Assembly: GCF_019042275.1 (NCBI RefSeq)
Contig: NZ_JAHQCW010000027.1
Location: 25,316 to 89,315 of the forward strand
Direction of reading: 5' to 3'
DNA: 64,000 nucleotides
Source of the DNA: Diplocloster agilis
Lineage (GTDB): Bacteria; Bacillota; Clostridia; Lachnospirales; Lachnospiraceae
Positions within the stretch are counted from its first letter, which is position 1. Each line of letters starts with the position of its first letter. This document shows, in pieces, positions 42,801-51,508 of this stretch. The notes under the pieces were generated by a model. The model saw only the letters and a program-made list of their open reading frames with translations, ran no database searches and was not told the DNA's origin. A program made the position numbers and the translations under genes.

Positions 42801-43862
42801 TTAAGCCTGGTCTTCCTGCTTCAAGCTTTTGCGGAAACCGGCCGGGCTTAACCCTACCCGCTCTTTAAAACTGTTATAAAAGAACCCTTTGTTGTTATAG
42901 CCGACTTCCATCATAATTTCATCGATGTTTGAGCGGGTGGTCTCCAGCAGATGCTTGGCGTGCAGTATCCGTACCTCGATCAGATAGTCCGAATAGGTCA
43001 TTCCGGTAAAATCCTTGATCAGGCGGTTAAAATAATTTCTCTGATAATGAAAGTGATCGATGAGATCCTGAATCTGTATATTCTGATAGTTCTGAAAAAT
43101 ATAATTCTTTACCTCGTCAAACAGATATTTTCGAAAGAAATCTTTTTCCTCCCGCGTATAGGAATACTCATATTCAGAGGCGATATTATCCATCAGCCGC
43201 ACCAGATAACCCTTGCAGATATATTCAAAACCCCGCTTCTTGTCTTTGATCTCGAAGAGGATGTCGGAGATCAGGTTGCTGATGATTAAGCTTTCCTCAG
43301 GCTTTTTTGGAAAAAAGTACAGCATGTTCTGCTTGCCTTTTTCTTTGATAAAACTTCGGTGCAAAAAGCCCTGAAGGGTATCCTCATTCTCATAGGTCAG
43401 AAAAATTTCATTGATAACTGGTACGGACACGGAAATGTTGATGATGGTACCCTCGGACAGCGTGATGTCTTCGCAGTAGTAGGTGTTATCATCGATGAGC
43501 AACACCCCGCCCTCCTCCACCGTAACCTGGGCATCCCGTATATGATACACGATTTTTCCGCACAGCACATAGCTGATTTGGAAAAAGTCGTTGTACCGGT
43601 AATTGATGCTTTTGTTGGTAAGCTCGACGGTGGTGGGACTCCCGTCTGAATAGATGATATTTTTCATATGGCCGTTTTGCTGGAGATGATTGACCGAGGC
43701 GATAATGGGACGGGTGATCTGGTGATGTTCTTCCTGGGTTCCGGGTTCAAACACGGTCTTATAACCCAGATCCTCCGGGAGCTGGATCAGCTCCTCATAG
43801 GCCAGGTACAGATTTCGATTGGCGGCGGCTCTGGTGCTGTCGATTTGCGATGATAGCTTCAT
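42801..43862 (-). CDS. AraC-family regulator of the NTF2/lpl operon
   Basis: A 353-residue regulator with an N-terminal cupin-like sensor (FFQISYVLCGKIVYHI, EEGGVLLIDDNTYYCEDI) and two C-terminal helix-turn-helix units (IQIQDLIDHFHYQRNYFNRLIKDFTG and SNIDEIMMEVGYNNKGFFYNSF). It is transcribed divergently from the operon at 44163-53401, the normal place for its activator. Domain order, size and HTH spacing match the AraC protein at 16725-17789. The ligand is presumably the transported sugar. Confidence 0.9.
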   Translation of the reverse strand: MKLSSQIDSTRAAANRNLYLAYEELIQLPEDLGYKTVFEPGTQEEHHQITRPIIASVNHLQQNGHMKNIIYSDGSPTTVELTNKSINYRYNDFFQISYVLCGKIVYHIRDAQVTVEEGGVLLIDDNTYYCEDITLSEGTIINISVSVPVINEIFLTYENEDTLQGFLHRSFIKEKGKQNMLYFFPKKPEESLIISNLISDILFEIKDKKRGFEYICKGYLVRLMDNIASEYEYSYTREEKDFFRKYLFDEVKNYIFQNYQNIQIQDLIDHFHYQRNYFNRLIKDFTGMTYSDYLIEVRILHAKHLLETTRSNIDEIMMEVGYNNKGFFYNSFKERVGLSPAGFRKSLKQEDQA

Positions 43863-43987
43863 AGTATTCTCCTGTTCTCCCCCTTCGTTCTTCTCAAGCT
43901 TTTTCCTGCCAAGCTTACATATGTTTCTGACTTAATAAAATAATAATTTATTTATGATAAAGAGTCAATAAATGTATAGAAAACAGA

Positions 43988-44011
43988 GTGCAATAGGTAA
44001 CTTTTTTGCAC
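43988..44011. promoter_or_regulatory. candidate AraC operator before the NTF2/lpl operon
   Basis: GTGCAA at 43988-43993 and TTGCAC at 44006-44011 are inverted around AATAGGTAACT (43992-44002). The AATAGGTAA core is identical to each half of the dyad upstream of araA. The surrounding 300-nt gap (43863-44162) is otherwise AT-rich, with promoter-like stretches but no gene. Confidence 0.5.
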
Positions 44012-44162
44012 AGGATACGTGTCACTTTATGGAATAGTAAAAGAACGGAATATTCGGTAAGATACAGATAAGCAAATAAAGAGGGGCTTTGAGGAAGCAG
44101 AAGTCCGTCTGCGGTTTATGAGAAGAACCGTTTATAAAATAAGGCAAGCAGAGGATAAAGAT

Positions 44163-44831
44163 ATGGAAAACGAAGTCATGCAGGAGCAGGCAAAAAGGGT
44201 CGCGGATAAAATCCTTCGGCTGGAAGCCTACACAGAAATTCAAAATAACATGGGAAGCTGCGTGCTGTCCTATAATTACCGGAGACCGGAGGAGGTACTC
44301 TCTTTTTTCAGCAGCAGAGAGGATGCCACCCTTGAAATCGCCGACGAGGGAGTCTTCCGTGGGAAGGACATCAGAGAAGCAATTACTTACCTGATGCCCT
44401 CCACATGCGAGCCGGGAGAATTGATGGACATCCAGCTGGCCTCACCGATTATCGAGGTGGCGGAGGATCTGGAGACAGCCCGGGCCCAGTGGGTATGCCC
44501 CGGAATCGGAGCGCTGCCCCGGGAGGGGGAAGCGCCCCAGGCTATCTGGAACTGGGGAGTCATCGGCGCTGATTTTATCTATGAGCACGGCAGCTGGAAG
44601 ATCTGGCATTTCCACTGGTTCCGGCTGATGAAGTGTGATTATCAGAAGGGCTGGGTACAGGATACCAGCCTTGAGAACCGGCCAAACATTCCGGTTCATC
44701 CGCTGGCAGAGGAGTCCACCTACCACAATCCCTATACACCATATTCGATCCGGGAATGCATCCCCATGTACCCCAGACCTTACAAGACATGGGATGGGGA
44801 GGATTGGATGCTGAAGAAAAAGAAAGAGTGA
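44163..44831 (+). CDS. NTF2-like (SnoaL-type) protein, first of a pair
   Basis: A 222-residue protein with an NTF2-like alpha+beta cone. The start EQAKRVADKILRLEAYTEIQNNMGSCVLSYNYRRPEEVLSFF matches the first helices of this fold as seen in SnoaL_4 dehydratases and isomerases, followed by strands DATLEIADEGVFRGKDIREAI and the late strands ARAQWVCPGIGAL and SWKIWHFHWFR. A ~50-residue Pro/Tyr-rich tail follows. The family includes dehydratases (scytalone dehydratase, BaiE) and isomerases; no activity can be assigned here. ATG 44163 follows GAGGATAAAG. It heads the second sugar operon. Confidence 0.7.
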   Translation: MENEVMQEQAKRVADKILRLEAYTEIQNNMGSCVLSYNYRRPEEVLSFFSSREDATLEIADEGVFRGKDIREAITYLMPSTCEPGELMDIQLASPIIEVAEDLETARAQWVCPGIGALPREGEAPQAIWNWGVIGADFIYEHGSWKIWHFHWFRLMKCDYQKGWVQDTSLENRPNIPVHPLAEESTYHNPYTPYSIRECIPMYPRPYKTWDGEDWMLKKKKE

Positions 44832-44841
44832 TAGAAACGGT

Positions 44842-45552
44842 ATGAAAAAAAGAAAAGCGTTTGAACAGTTGTTACAGGAATTAAGAGGACTGCCCCCGGA
44901 TAAGCTGGCGGATTGGGAACGAAGATTGGATCTGCAGCTGTCCGTCTGGGAGATCCGTAATCTGCGGGGAATCTTTTACCGCTATCATGACGACCAGCAC
45001 ATCGGCCAGAAGAGAAGAGAACTGTACGCGGATGAACATCCCGGGGTAGATATGAAGGCTATACGAAGAGCCAGACTTCTGCCGGTGGTTGACAGCCTGG
45101 AGGGCAACACCCTGATCCATCCGCTGCTGACGCCAATCATTCGGGTGAACCGGGAAAATGACAAAGCCCGGGCGGTATTCACCTCCTTTGGCTATGAAGG
45201 CCTTTCCATACACCGGGAACCGCCTATGGCGATCTGGAGTATGGGATATATACCGGGGGGACATATAAGGCAGAACGGCGAGTGGAGGATCTTATACGGG
45301 GAGTGGCAGAGAACAGTTAAGGCAGACCGGGAAAAGGGCTGGGTACATGACATGCAGCGGTCCAACTGCCGGCCGAAGCTGACAAAGGAGGAAGACCGGA
45401 AATATCTGGGACAGTATGCCTATCGAAAAGAGGAATCCAGAAAACCGGTCCCGGCCTATCCGGATGAAAATACCTGGGAAGAGTATCCGGATGAGATGGA
45501 TACGGCATGGATCCACAGAAATCTGGAGGATAGAAGGGATGATGGAGTATGA
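44842..45552 (+). CDS. NTF2-like protein, second of the pair (divergent)
   Basis: A 236-residue protein, 10 nt after the first NTF2-like gene and similar in outline: LQLSVWEIRNLRGIFYRYHDD aligns with the opening helices, LTPIIRVNRENDKARAVFTSFGYEG and EWRILYGEWQRTVKADREKGWVHD align with the late strands, including a shared 'K-x-D-x-x-K-G-W-V-x-D' ending and a Pro-rich tail. The two may form a heterodimer. Its catalytic pocket cannot be judged by eye. It overlaps the permease start by 4 nt (ATGA). Confidence 0.6.
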   Translation: MKKRKAFEQLLQELRGLPPDKLADWERRLDLQLSVWEIRNLRGIFYRYHDDQHIGQKRRELYADEHPGVDMKAIRRARLLPVVDSLEGNTLIHPLLTPIIRVNRENDKARAVFTSFGYEGLSIHREPPMAIWSMGYIPGGHIRQNGEWRILYGEWQRTVKADREKGWVHDMQRSNCRPKLTKEEDRKYLGQYAYRKEESRKPVPAYPDENTWEEYPDEMDTAWIHRNLEDRRDDGV

Positions 45553-46460
45553 AAAAGAGGAAAATGGCATGGCGTTATCGGTATCTGTATCTGCTGATGC
45601 TGCCGGGGCTCATCTATTTACTGATTAATAATTATCTGCCGATGGCAGGACTGGTGATCGCTTTTAAGAAGGTCAATTTCAGAACCGGGATCTGGTCCAG
45701 TCCCTGGTGCGGATTGGAGAATTTCAAATATCTGTTTGCAACCAAAGACGCCTGGATCATAACCCGGAACACGATTCTTTATAACCTTGTGTTTATTATC
45801 CTGGGACTGGTGGTTTCAGTGGCGCTGGCGATCTTCCTGTCGGAGATGAGAAGTAAGAAAATGCGTTCCCTGCACCAGGGCTGCCTGCTGATTCCCTACA
45901 TCATATCCTACGTGGTGGTCAGCTACCTGGTATATGCGTTTCTGGGAAGCAACGGACTCATCAACAAAGGGATCCTGCAGGAAATGGGCAAGAATTCCGT
46001 CAACTGGTACCTGGAAAGCAAATACTGGCCGTTTATCCTGGTGTTTGTCAATACATGGAAGAACGCAGGGTATGCCAGCGTGATCTATCTGGCTACGATC
46101 CTGGGATTTGACGATTCTGTATATGAGGCGGCCCAGCTGGATGGGGTAACGCCCTGGCAGAAGATCCGCTATATTACCATTCCGCTGTTAAAACCGACGA
46201 TAATCACTCTGACCATGCTCAATGTGGGAAGAATCTTCTACTCGGATTTTGGCCTGTTCTATCAGGTGCCTCAGAATTCGGGAGCAATCCTCAATGTAAC
46301 TAACGTTCTGGACACCTATGTATACCGGGGCCTTCTGGAACTGGGAGATGTGAGTATGTCATCGGCGGCAGGACTTTATCAGGCGGTAGTGGGATTCTTC
46401 GTAATCATGGCGGCCAATGCCCTGGTCCGTAAGATCAGTCCGGATGACGCTATTATATAG
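45549..46460 (+). CDS. sugar ABC transporter permease, LplB type
   Basis: A 303-residue permease of the LplB/UgpA branch (aldouronate-type importers). The opening RYRYLYLLMLPGLIYLLINNYLPMAGLVIAFKKVNF and the EAA-like loop YEAAQLDGVTPWQKIRYITIPLLKPT are diagnostic; six helices are visible. It works with the LplC-type permease next to it and the lipoprotein at 47416. No ATPase gene is in the operon; such systems share a general MsmX-like ATPase encoded elsewhere. Confidence 0.92.
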   Translation: MKKRKMAWRYRYLYLLMLPGLIYLLINNYLPMAGLVIAFKKVNFRTGIWSSPWCGLENFKYLFATKDAWIITRNTILYNLVFIILGLVVSVALAIFLSEMRSKKMRSLHQGCLLIPYIISYVVVSYLVYAFLGSNGLINKGILQEMGKNSVNWYLESKYWPFILVFVNTWKNAGYASVIYLATILGFDDSVYEAAQLDGVTPWQKIRYITIPLLKPTIITLTMLNVGRIFYSDFGLFYQVPQNSGAILNVTNVLDTYVYRGLLELGDVSMSSAAGLYQAVVGFFVIMAANALVRKISPDDAII

Positions 46461-46471
46461 GAGATGTGAAG

Positions 46472-47350
46472 ATGAAAAGACAAGTCGGTATTTATAGTGT
46501 ACTAAAACATGCGGTTTTATGGATCTGTTCCCTGAGCTGCCTGATTCCCTTTATCCTGCTGATCATCTCTTCCTTTACGGAAGACAGTACGATTGCCCTG
46601 ACGGGATACTCGTTCTTCCCCAAGTCCTGGAGTCTCGATGCCTACCGGTATCTGCTGGGACAGGGCGGCAAGATACTGCATGCGTATGGGATCTCCCTGT
46701 TCGTCACAGTGTTTGGCACGCTGGCGGGACTGGCTATGACGCTTATGCTGGCCTATCCGCTGTCCAGGCCGGATCTTCCGGGCAGAAGAATATTCTCGTT
46801 CTATGTACTGTTTACCCTGCTGTTCAACGGGGGACTGGTTCCCAGCTATATCATGTGGACCACGATCTTCCACATTAAGAACACCATATGGGCGCTGGTA
46901 ATCCCCAATCTGATGGTCAAGGCATTTTTTGTGATTATGGCCCGCTCTTATTTTAAGTCCAACATTCCGCTTGAGATCATAGAGTCAGCCAGGATCGACG
47001 GGGCCAGTGAAATCGGCATATTCACCAGAATCGTCCTGCCCCTTTCGAAACCCATAGTCAGCACATTATTATTGTTTATCGGACTTTCCTACTGGAACGA
47101 CTGGAATAACGGGCTGATCTATCTGACGGATTCCAGCCTGTACAGTATACAGAATGTGCTAAATGAAATGATTAAGAGTATTACCTCGTTGTCTACCATG
47201 GGCGGTTCCGTATCCAGCATGACCACACTGCCCAGCAATACGGTTCGGATGGCGATCGCGGTGGTCGGCACACTTCCGGTTCTGATGGCGTATCCCTTCC
47301 TGCAGAAAGGGTTCGTTAAGGGAATCGTTATGGGCGGTGTCAAAGGTTGA
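46472..47350 (+). CDS. sugar ABC transporter permease, LplC/YtcP type
   Basis: A 292-residue permease. Typical segments are GGLVPSYIMWTTIFHIKNTIWALVIPNL and the ATPase-contact loop IIESARIDGASEIGIFTRIVLPLSKPI. The hydrophobic N-terminal helix and five more helices fit the family. AGGAG precedes ATG 46472 by 8 nt; a GTG at 46466 is too near the site. It pairs with the LplB-type permease. Confidence 0.92.
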   Translation: MKRQVGIYSVLKHAVLWICSLSCLIPFILLIISSFTEDSTIALTGYSFFPKSWSLDAYRYLLGQGGKILHAYGISLFVTVFGTLAGLAMTLMLAYPLSRPDLPGRRIFSFYVLFTLLFNGGLVPSYIMWTTIFHIKNTIWALVIPNLMVKAFFVIMARSYFKSNIPLEIIESARIDGASEIGIFTRIVLPLSKPIVSTLLLFIGLSYWNDWNNGLIYLTDSSLYSIQNVLNEMIKSITSLSTMGGSVSSMTTLPSNTVRMAIAVVGTLPVLMAYPFLQKGFVKGIVMGGVKG

Positions 47351-47415
47351 TATCGAAACCTTACATATAGAAACACAACTTTTTAGAAAATCAATGATCC
47401 ATAAGGAGGAAAAAC

Positions 47416-48948
47416 ATGAAAAGAAAATTATTGGCCTTATTATTGGCGGCGGCAATGACAATGACAGCTCTCACGGGCTGCGGAGGTAACCAGGCGGCAG
47501 ATAACGGGAATAAAAACGCGGAGAACTCTAAGACCGAAGAAAACGGCGGGGACACCCAGGCGAAAGAGGGCGAGATCCCGAATCTGGTGGTCACCTATGC
47601 CTACTTGGAAGTGCCTGCCGATATCGATGCGGTGACGGAGAAACTGAATGAAATTACTACAGAGAAACTGGGCTGTACCGTAACCTTTATTCCTTATACC
47701 TACGGCAATATACAGGATCAGATGGCGCTTACCCTGGCTTCGCCCAGCGAACAGGTTGACTGCATGTTCGGCATGTTCCGTTCCGGTATCGCCGGAGCCG
47801 TGGGGAAAGGCCAGTTAAAAGCATTGGACGGTCTGCTGGATGAGTATGGACAAGATATCAAGGCTACGCTGGGAGATTACCTGGAAGGGACTACCGTAAA
47901 CGGGGAAGTATACGGCGTGACTACCGTGCGGGATCTGGCCGGACAATCCGCTTATTATTTTGACAAAGCGATCATCGATGAACTGCAGATCGACCTGTCT
48001 GCGGTACACAAATATGAGGATCTGACCCCGGTATTTGCAAAAATAAAAGAGGCTTATCCCAATCTCTACCTGGCCTGTAACTCTGGCGTGAAACCGGAAG
48101 GCTATTACATGAGCGACGACGGAATCCAAGATCCGCTGACCGATAAACTGGGTGTGCTGATGGACAGCAGTGAGCTGAAAGTTACCAATCTTTTCGAGTC
48201 TCAGGAGTATAAAGATTTCTGTAAAATGATGAAAGAATGGAACGATGCGGGCTATGTGTACCCGGATATTATCACCGATGAGGCAAACGGAGGCCAGGCC
48301 CTTATGAAGAGCGGTGTGGTGGCCAGCTATCAGAATGTATATAAGCCCGGAGCCCTGACCGAAAATGAATTGCTGGCCGGAAGAGAACTGGAAGTGGCGG
48401 TTCTGGGAGAACCGATCTCCTATACCTCCAAAGTACAGAACTGGAGCTGGGTGATCCCGGAAAATTCGGTATATCCTGAATTGGCTATGCAGTTCCTGAA
48501 TCTGCTGTATACCGATGCGGATCTGGTCAACCTGCTCAACTACGGGGTGGAAGGAAAAAACTGGGTATTGGATGCGGACGGCTTCGCAACAGACGGCCCG
48601 GATACGGATGGGTATTCCGATAAAACCGCATGGAAATCCGGAAACGCCATGCTCTCCGCCGTCTGGAAGGGAGATGAGGCGACCCTTTACACAGACCTGA
48701 TGGATTGGAATAAGAGCGCCAACAAATCAGCAGCCCTTGGATTTGCATTTGATTCCGCCAATGTCACTTCGGAATATACCGCGCTGTCCTCAGTTACCGC
48801 CCAGTACCGGATGATGATCGAGTGGGGATTCGCAGCCGACGTGGACGCGTCCATCGCTGAGATGAACGACGCATTATACGCGGCGGGGTTAAAGGAATAT
48901 ATGGCAGAAAAACAAAAACAGCTGGACGCCTGGGCTGCCGCAAAATAG
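47416..48948 (+). CDS. extracellular sugar-binding lipoprotein (LipO type)
   Basis: A 510-residue substrate-binding protein. The signal sequence MKRKLLALLLAAAMTMTALTGC ends in the lipobox L-T-G-C (Cys 22), followed by a flexible Asn/Glu linker. The large size (~500) and sequence type (family 1-like, Trp/Tyr-rich) fit the LplA/LipO group that feeds LplBC permeases with oligosaccharides. AAGGAGG lies just before the start. The sugar is unknown; the neighbouring GH3 enzyme suggests a beta-linked glycoside. Confidence 0.9.
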   Translation: MKRKLLALLLAAAMTMTALTGCGGNQAADNGNKNAENSKTEENGGDTQAKEGEIPNLVVTYAYLEVPADIDAVTEKLNEITTEKLGCTVTFIPYTYGNIQDQMALTLASPSEQVDCMFGMFRSGIAGAVGKGQLKALDGLLDEYGQDIKATLGDYLEGTTVNGEVYGVTTVRDLAGQSAYYFDKAIIDELQIDLSAVHKYEDLTPVFAKIKEAYPNLYLACNSGVKPEGYYMSDDGIQDPLTDKLGVLMDSSELKVTNLFESQEYKDFCKMMKEWNDAGYVYPDIITDEANGGQALMKSGVVASYQNVYKPGALTENELLAGRELEVAVLGEPISYTSKVQNWSWVIPENSVYPELAMQFLNLLYTDADLVNLLNYGVEGKNWVLDADGFATDGPDTDGYSDKTAWKSGNAMLSAVWKGDEATLYTDLMDWNKSANKSAALGFAFDSANVTSEYTALSSVTAQYRMMIEWGFAADVDASIAEMNDALYAAGLKEYMAEKQKQLDAWAAAK

Positions 48949-49005
48949 AAGAGGCCGGTACAGACAGAGCAAAGCGCAATCTATAAAAAGGAGATGCGAA
49001 AATAT

Positions 49006-50688
49006 ATGGTAGCATTAACAGCAAATCCGTTTTTCCTGGATCAGGAGCAGCGGCGCTGGGTTGAAGATACACTGGCGGGAATGAACGTAGAGGAGAAGAT
49101 CGGACAGCTCTTCTGCGAGACACTCTGGAACTGTACCTCTGAGGAGAGCGACGTGATCTTCAGTGAGATCAAACCCGGCGGAGTCATGTTTCGGCCAAAC
49201 ACAGCGGAAGACTTGAACAAGTTCACACAGATCGTCCAGGAACGCTCTGACATCCCGCTTTTGATCGCTGCGAATTTTGAACGGGGCGGAAACGGGGGAA
49301 TCAGCAACGGGACCTATTATGGAACACAGATGCAGGTGGCGGCCGCTGACAGTGATGCGTGCGCCGAACAGCTGGGCATCGTCGCGGGCCGGGAAGGGGC
49401 GGCGCTGGGATTCAACTGGTCCTTCGCGCCGATCGTGGATATAGACGAGAACTATCTGAGTACGGTGACCAACACCCGGACCTACGGTTCGGATCCGGAT
49501 AAAATCATTCGTATGGCAAAGGGCTATATAGAGGGAGTCCACCGGTATAATCTGGCCGCCACCATCAAACATTTCCCGGGTGACGGGAAAGATTTCCGGG
49601 ATCAGCATAAGGTAGCTACCGTGAATAGCTGTACGGTGGAAGAGTGGGATGAAACCTTCGGGAAAATATACAGGGAGCTGATTGCTTTCGGCGCGGATGC
49701 AGTCATGGCGGCTCACATTATGTGTCCGGCCTACAGCAAGTTCCTGAATCCAAAACTTACGGACCGGGAGATCCTTCCGGCCTCTCTCTCCCGGGAGCTT
49801 CTGCAGGGACTGCTTCGGGACAGGCTGGGCTTTAACGGCCTGATCGTGTCGGATGATACGCATATGACGGGCTTCATGACTTCGATGGAGCGGGAGAAGG
49901 CGGTACCTTACTGTATCGCGGCCGGAGTAGATATGTTCCTGTTTACCATCAATCACAGCGAAGATGTGGATTATATGCGTAAGGGAGTCAGAGACGGAAT
50001 CATTACGCGGGAACGCCTGGATGAGGCGGTCACCAGAATTCTGGCGCTGAAGGCGAAACTGCGGCTGTATGAAAAGAACAATAAGCAAAGAGTGGACTTC
50101 GGTCAGGAGATCGTCGGCTGTGAAGAGCACAGAACCTGGGCCGCGGCATGCGCGGATCAAGCTGTTACCCTGGTTAAGGATGTGAACAAGCTGCTGCCGT
50201 TGTCACCGGAAAAATATAAACGGGTGCTGCTGATTCCTCTGGAAGGGGAAAAGGCCGGGCGGTACGATAACAATCCCCAGTACCGGAAATTCCGTAGATC
50301 CCTGGAGAATGAGGGCTTCCAGGTATTCGAAATGGATCTGGAGGAGATGCCGGGAATCGGCAAGACAGGAACCGGTATCCGGCCTTTAAAGGAGAAATAT
50401 GACCTGATGCTTTATTTTATAGGCGCCCACACCGGCTACCGGATCAACTGGCAGTCTATCGTATGTGGGGAGATCCCCTGCTATACAAAGGAGATACCGA
50501 CCATGGCCGTCTCCTTTAACAGCCCATACATGCTTATGGATATTCCCATGGTCAGTACCTATATCAATGCCTACAGCGAGTCCGACTACACCAGGGAAGC
50601 GGTGGTGGAAAAGATCATGGGCAGAAGCCCCTTCCTGGGCGTAAGCCCGGTGGACCCTTTCTGCGGAATGTGGGATCTGCCGCTGTAA
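49006..50688 (+). CDS. cytoplasmic GH3 glycoside hydrolase/phosphorylase
   Basis: A 560-residue family 3 enzyme without a signal peptide, so it acts on imported substrate. ATIKHFPGDGKDFRDQHKV is the NagZ-like loop with the Asp-His dyad used as acid/base; the nucleophile Asp is in GLIVSDDTHMTGF. The second domain (~380-560) is a reduced GH3 C-terminal domain. This architecture is close to beta-N-acetylhexosaminidase and beta-glucosidase NagZ-type enzymes, some of which are phosphorylases. ATG 49006 is taken because the in-frame ATG 48994 touches the AAGGAG site. Confidence 0.85.
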   Translation: MVALTANPFFLDQEQRRWVEDTLAGMNVEEKIGQLFCETLWNCTSEESDVIFSEIKPGGVMFRPNTAEDLNKFTQIVQERSDIPLLIAANFERGGNGGISNGTYYGTQMQVAAADSDACAEQLGIVAGREGAALGFNWSFAPIVDIDENYLSTVTNTRTYGSDPDKIIRMAKGYIEGVHRYNLAATIKHFPGDGKDFRDQHKVATVNSCTVEEWDETFGKIYRELIAFGADAVMAAHIMCPAYSKFLNPKLTDREILPASLSRELLQGLLRDRLGFNGLIVSDDTHMTGFMTSMEREKAVPYCIAAGVDMFLFTINHSEDVDYMRKGVRDGIITRERLDEAVTRILALKAKLRLYEKNNKQRVDFGQEIVGCEEHRTWAAACADQAVTLVKDVNKLLPLSPEKYKRVLLIPLEGEKAGRYDNNPQYRKFRRSLENEGFQVFEMDLEEMPGIGKTGTGIRPLKEKYDLMLYFIGAHTGYRINWQSIVCGEIPCYTKEIPTMAVSFNSPYMLMDIPMVSTYINAYSESDYTREAVVEKIMGRSPFLGVSPVDPFCGMWDLPL

Positions 50689-50770
50689 TGTGGGATCTGC
50701 CGATAATGTGGAGATCTGCCGCTGTAATGGGAGAGATCCGCTTCTGTAGTGATGGATTTGTCTCTGGAAT
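50668..50770 (+). repeat. degenerate ~20-bp tandem repeats at the GH3 gene end
   Basis: ATGTGGGATCTGCCGCTGTA at 50668-50687 is followed by decaying copies starting at 50688, 50706, 50727 and about 50749. The GH3 stop TAA lies at the first junction (50686-50688). The array fills most of the 103-nt space before the next gene and includes no ribosome site. Confidence 0.8.
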
Positions 50771-50791
50771 GAGAGAAAGAACGGTGTAATT

Positions 50792-51508
50792 ATGCAGATA
50801 ATGAAAGATGTATATCAGTTGAGCGGGGTACCGCTGGCAACGAATTCCAACAGTTATGTCATTCGGGCTGGGGAACAGCTGATACTGATCGATGCGGGAT
50901 TCTCTGACCTTCAGTGGGAGAAGATGGGGCAGATGCTCCGGTTCTGGGGACTGGACAAACTTCCGGTCACCCACACCCTGTTCACCCACTGTCATTTTGA
51001 CCACGCAGGAAACGCCTGGAGGGCCCGGGAGCTGGGCTCCCGAATACTAGCCGGGCCGGGGGATGCCAAGGCGATGGAAGAGGGAGATAAAAACTGTATC
51101 GGATACCTGTTTGGCAGAGAGTTCAGACCCTGCAAGACAGATGAAGTCCTGGAGGATGGCCGGGTGCTATCCTTCGGGGATGTAGTGATCCGGGCCATTC
51201 ACGTTCCGGGACACAGCCGGGGATCGATGATGTATGAGGCCAGTCTCCACGGTAAGAAGATTTTGTTTATGGGAGATTTTCTGGCTGTCGAACCGGCCGC
51301 GCCGGAGGATGATATAAAAGTATTGTTGGCCTGGACGGGCGCTCCCGATTTTTCCGGGAAGGATTATCTGAATTCTCTGGAAAAAGCGTCCGGCCTGCGT
51401 GAGGATATCCTGTGTCCCGGACATTACCATCTGCTGTACGGACCGGATGTCTGCAGGCGGGCGCTGCTTATGGCGTATGAACTGGGAAAAGAGACGCTTC
51501 CCCTATGA
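50792..51508 (+). CDS. metallo-beta-lactamase-fold hydrolase
   Basis: A 238-residue MBL-fold protein. The metal motif THCHFDHAGN (H-x-H-x-D-H) lies at ~66-75, a second His in IHVPGHSRGSM, Asp in FMGDFLA and a final His in LCPGHYHLLY, so a full dinuclear site is present. It resembles glyoxalase II-like and lactonase-like hydrolases. Next to a lactonase-type propeller, hydrolysis of a sugar lactone or ester is a fair guess. The stop overlaps the next start (ATGA). The ribosome site is weak; Met 4 (50801) is an alternative start. Confidence 0.85.
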   Translation: MQIMKDVYQLSGVPLATNSNSYVIRAGEQLILIDAGFSDLQWEKMGQMLRFWGLDKLPVTHTLFTHCHFDHAGNAWRARELGSRILAGPGDAKAMEEGDKNCIGYLFGREFRPCKTDEVLEDGRVLSFGDVVIRAIHVPGHSRGSMMYEASLHGKKILFMGDFLAVEPAAPEDDIKVLLAWTGAPDFSGKDYLNSLEKASGLREDILCPGHYHLLYGPDVCRRALLMAYELGKETLPL

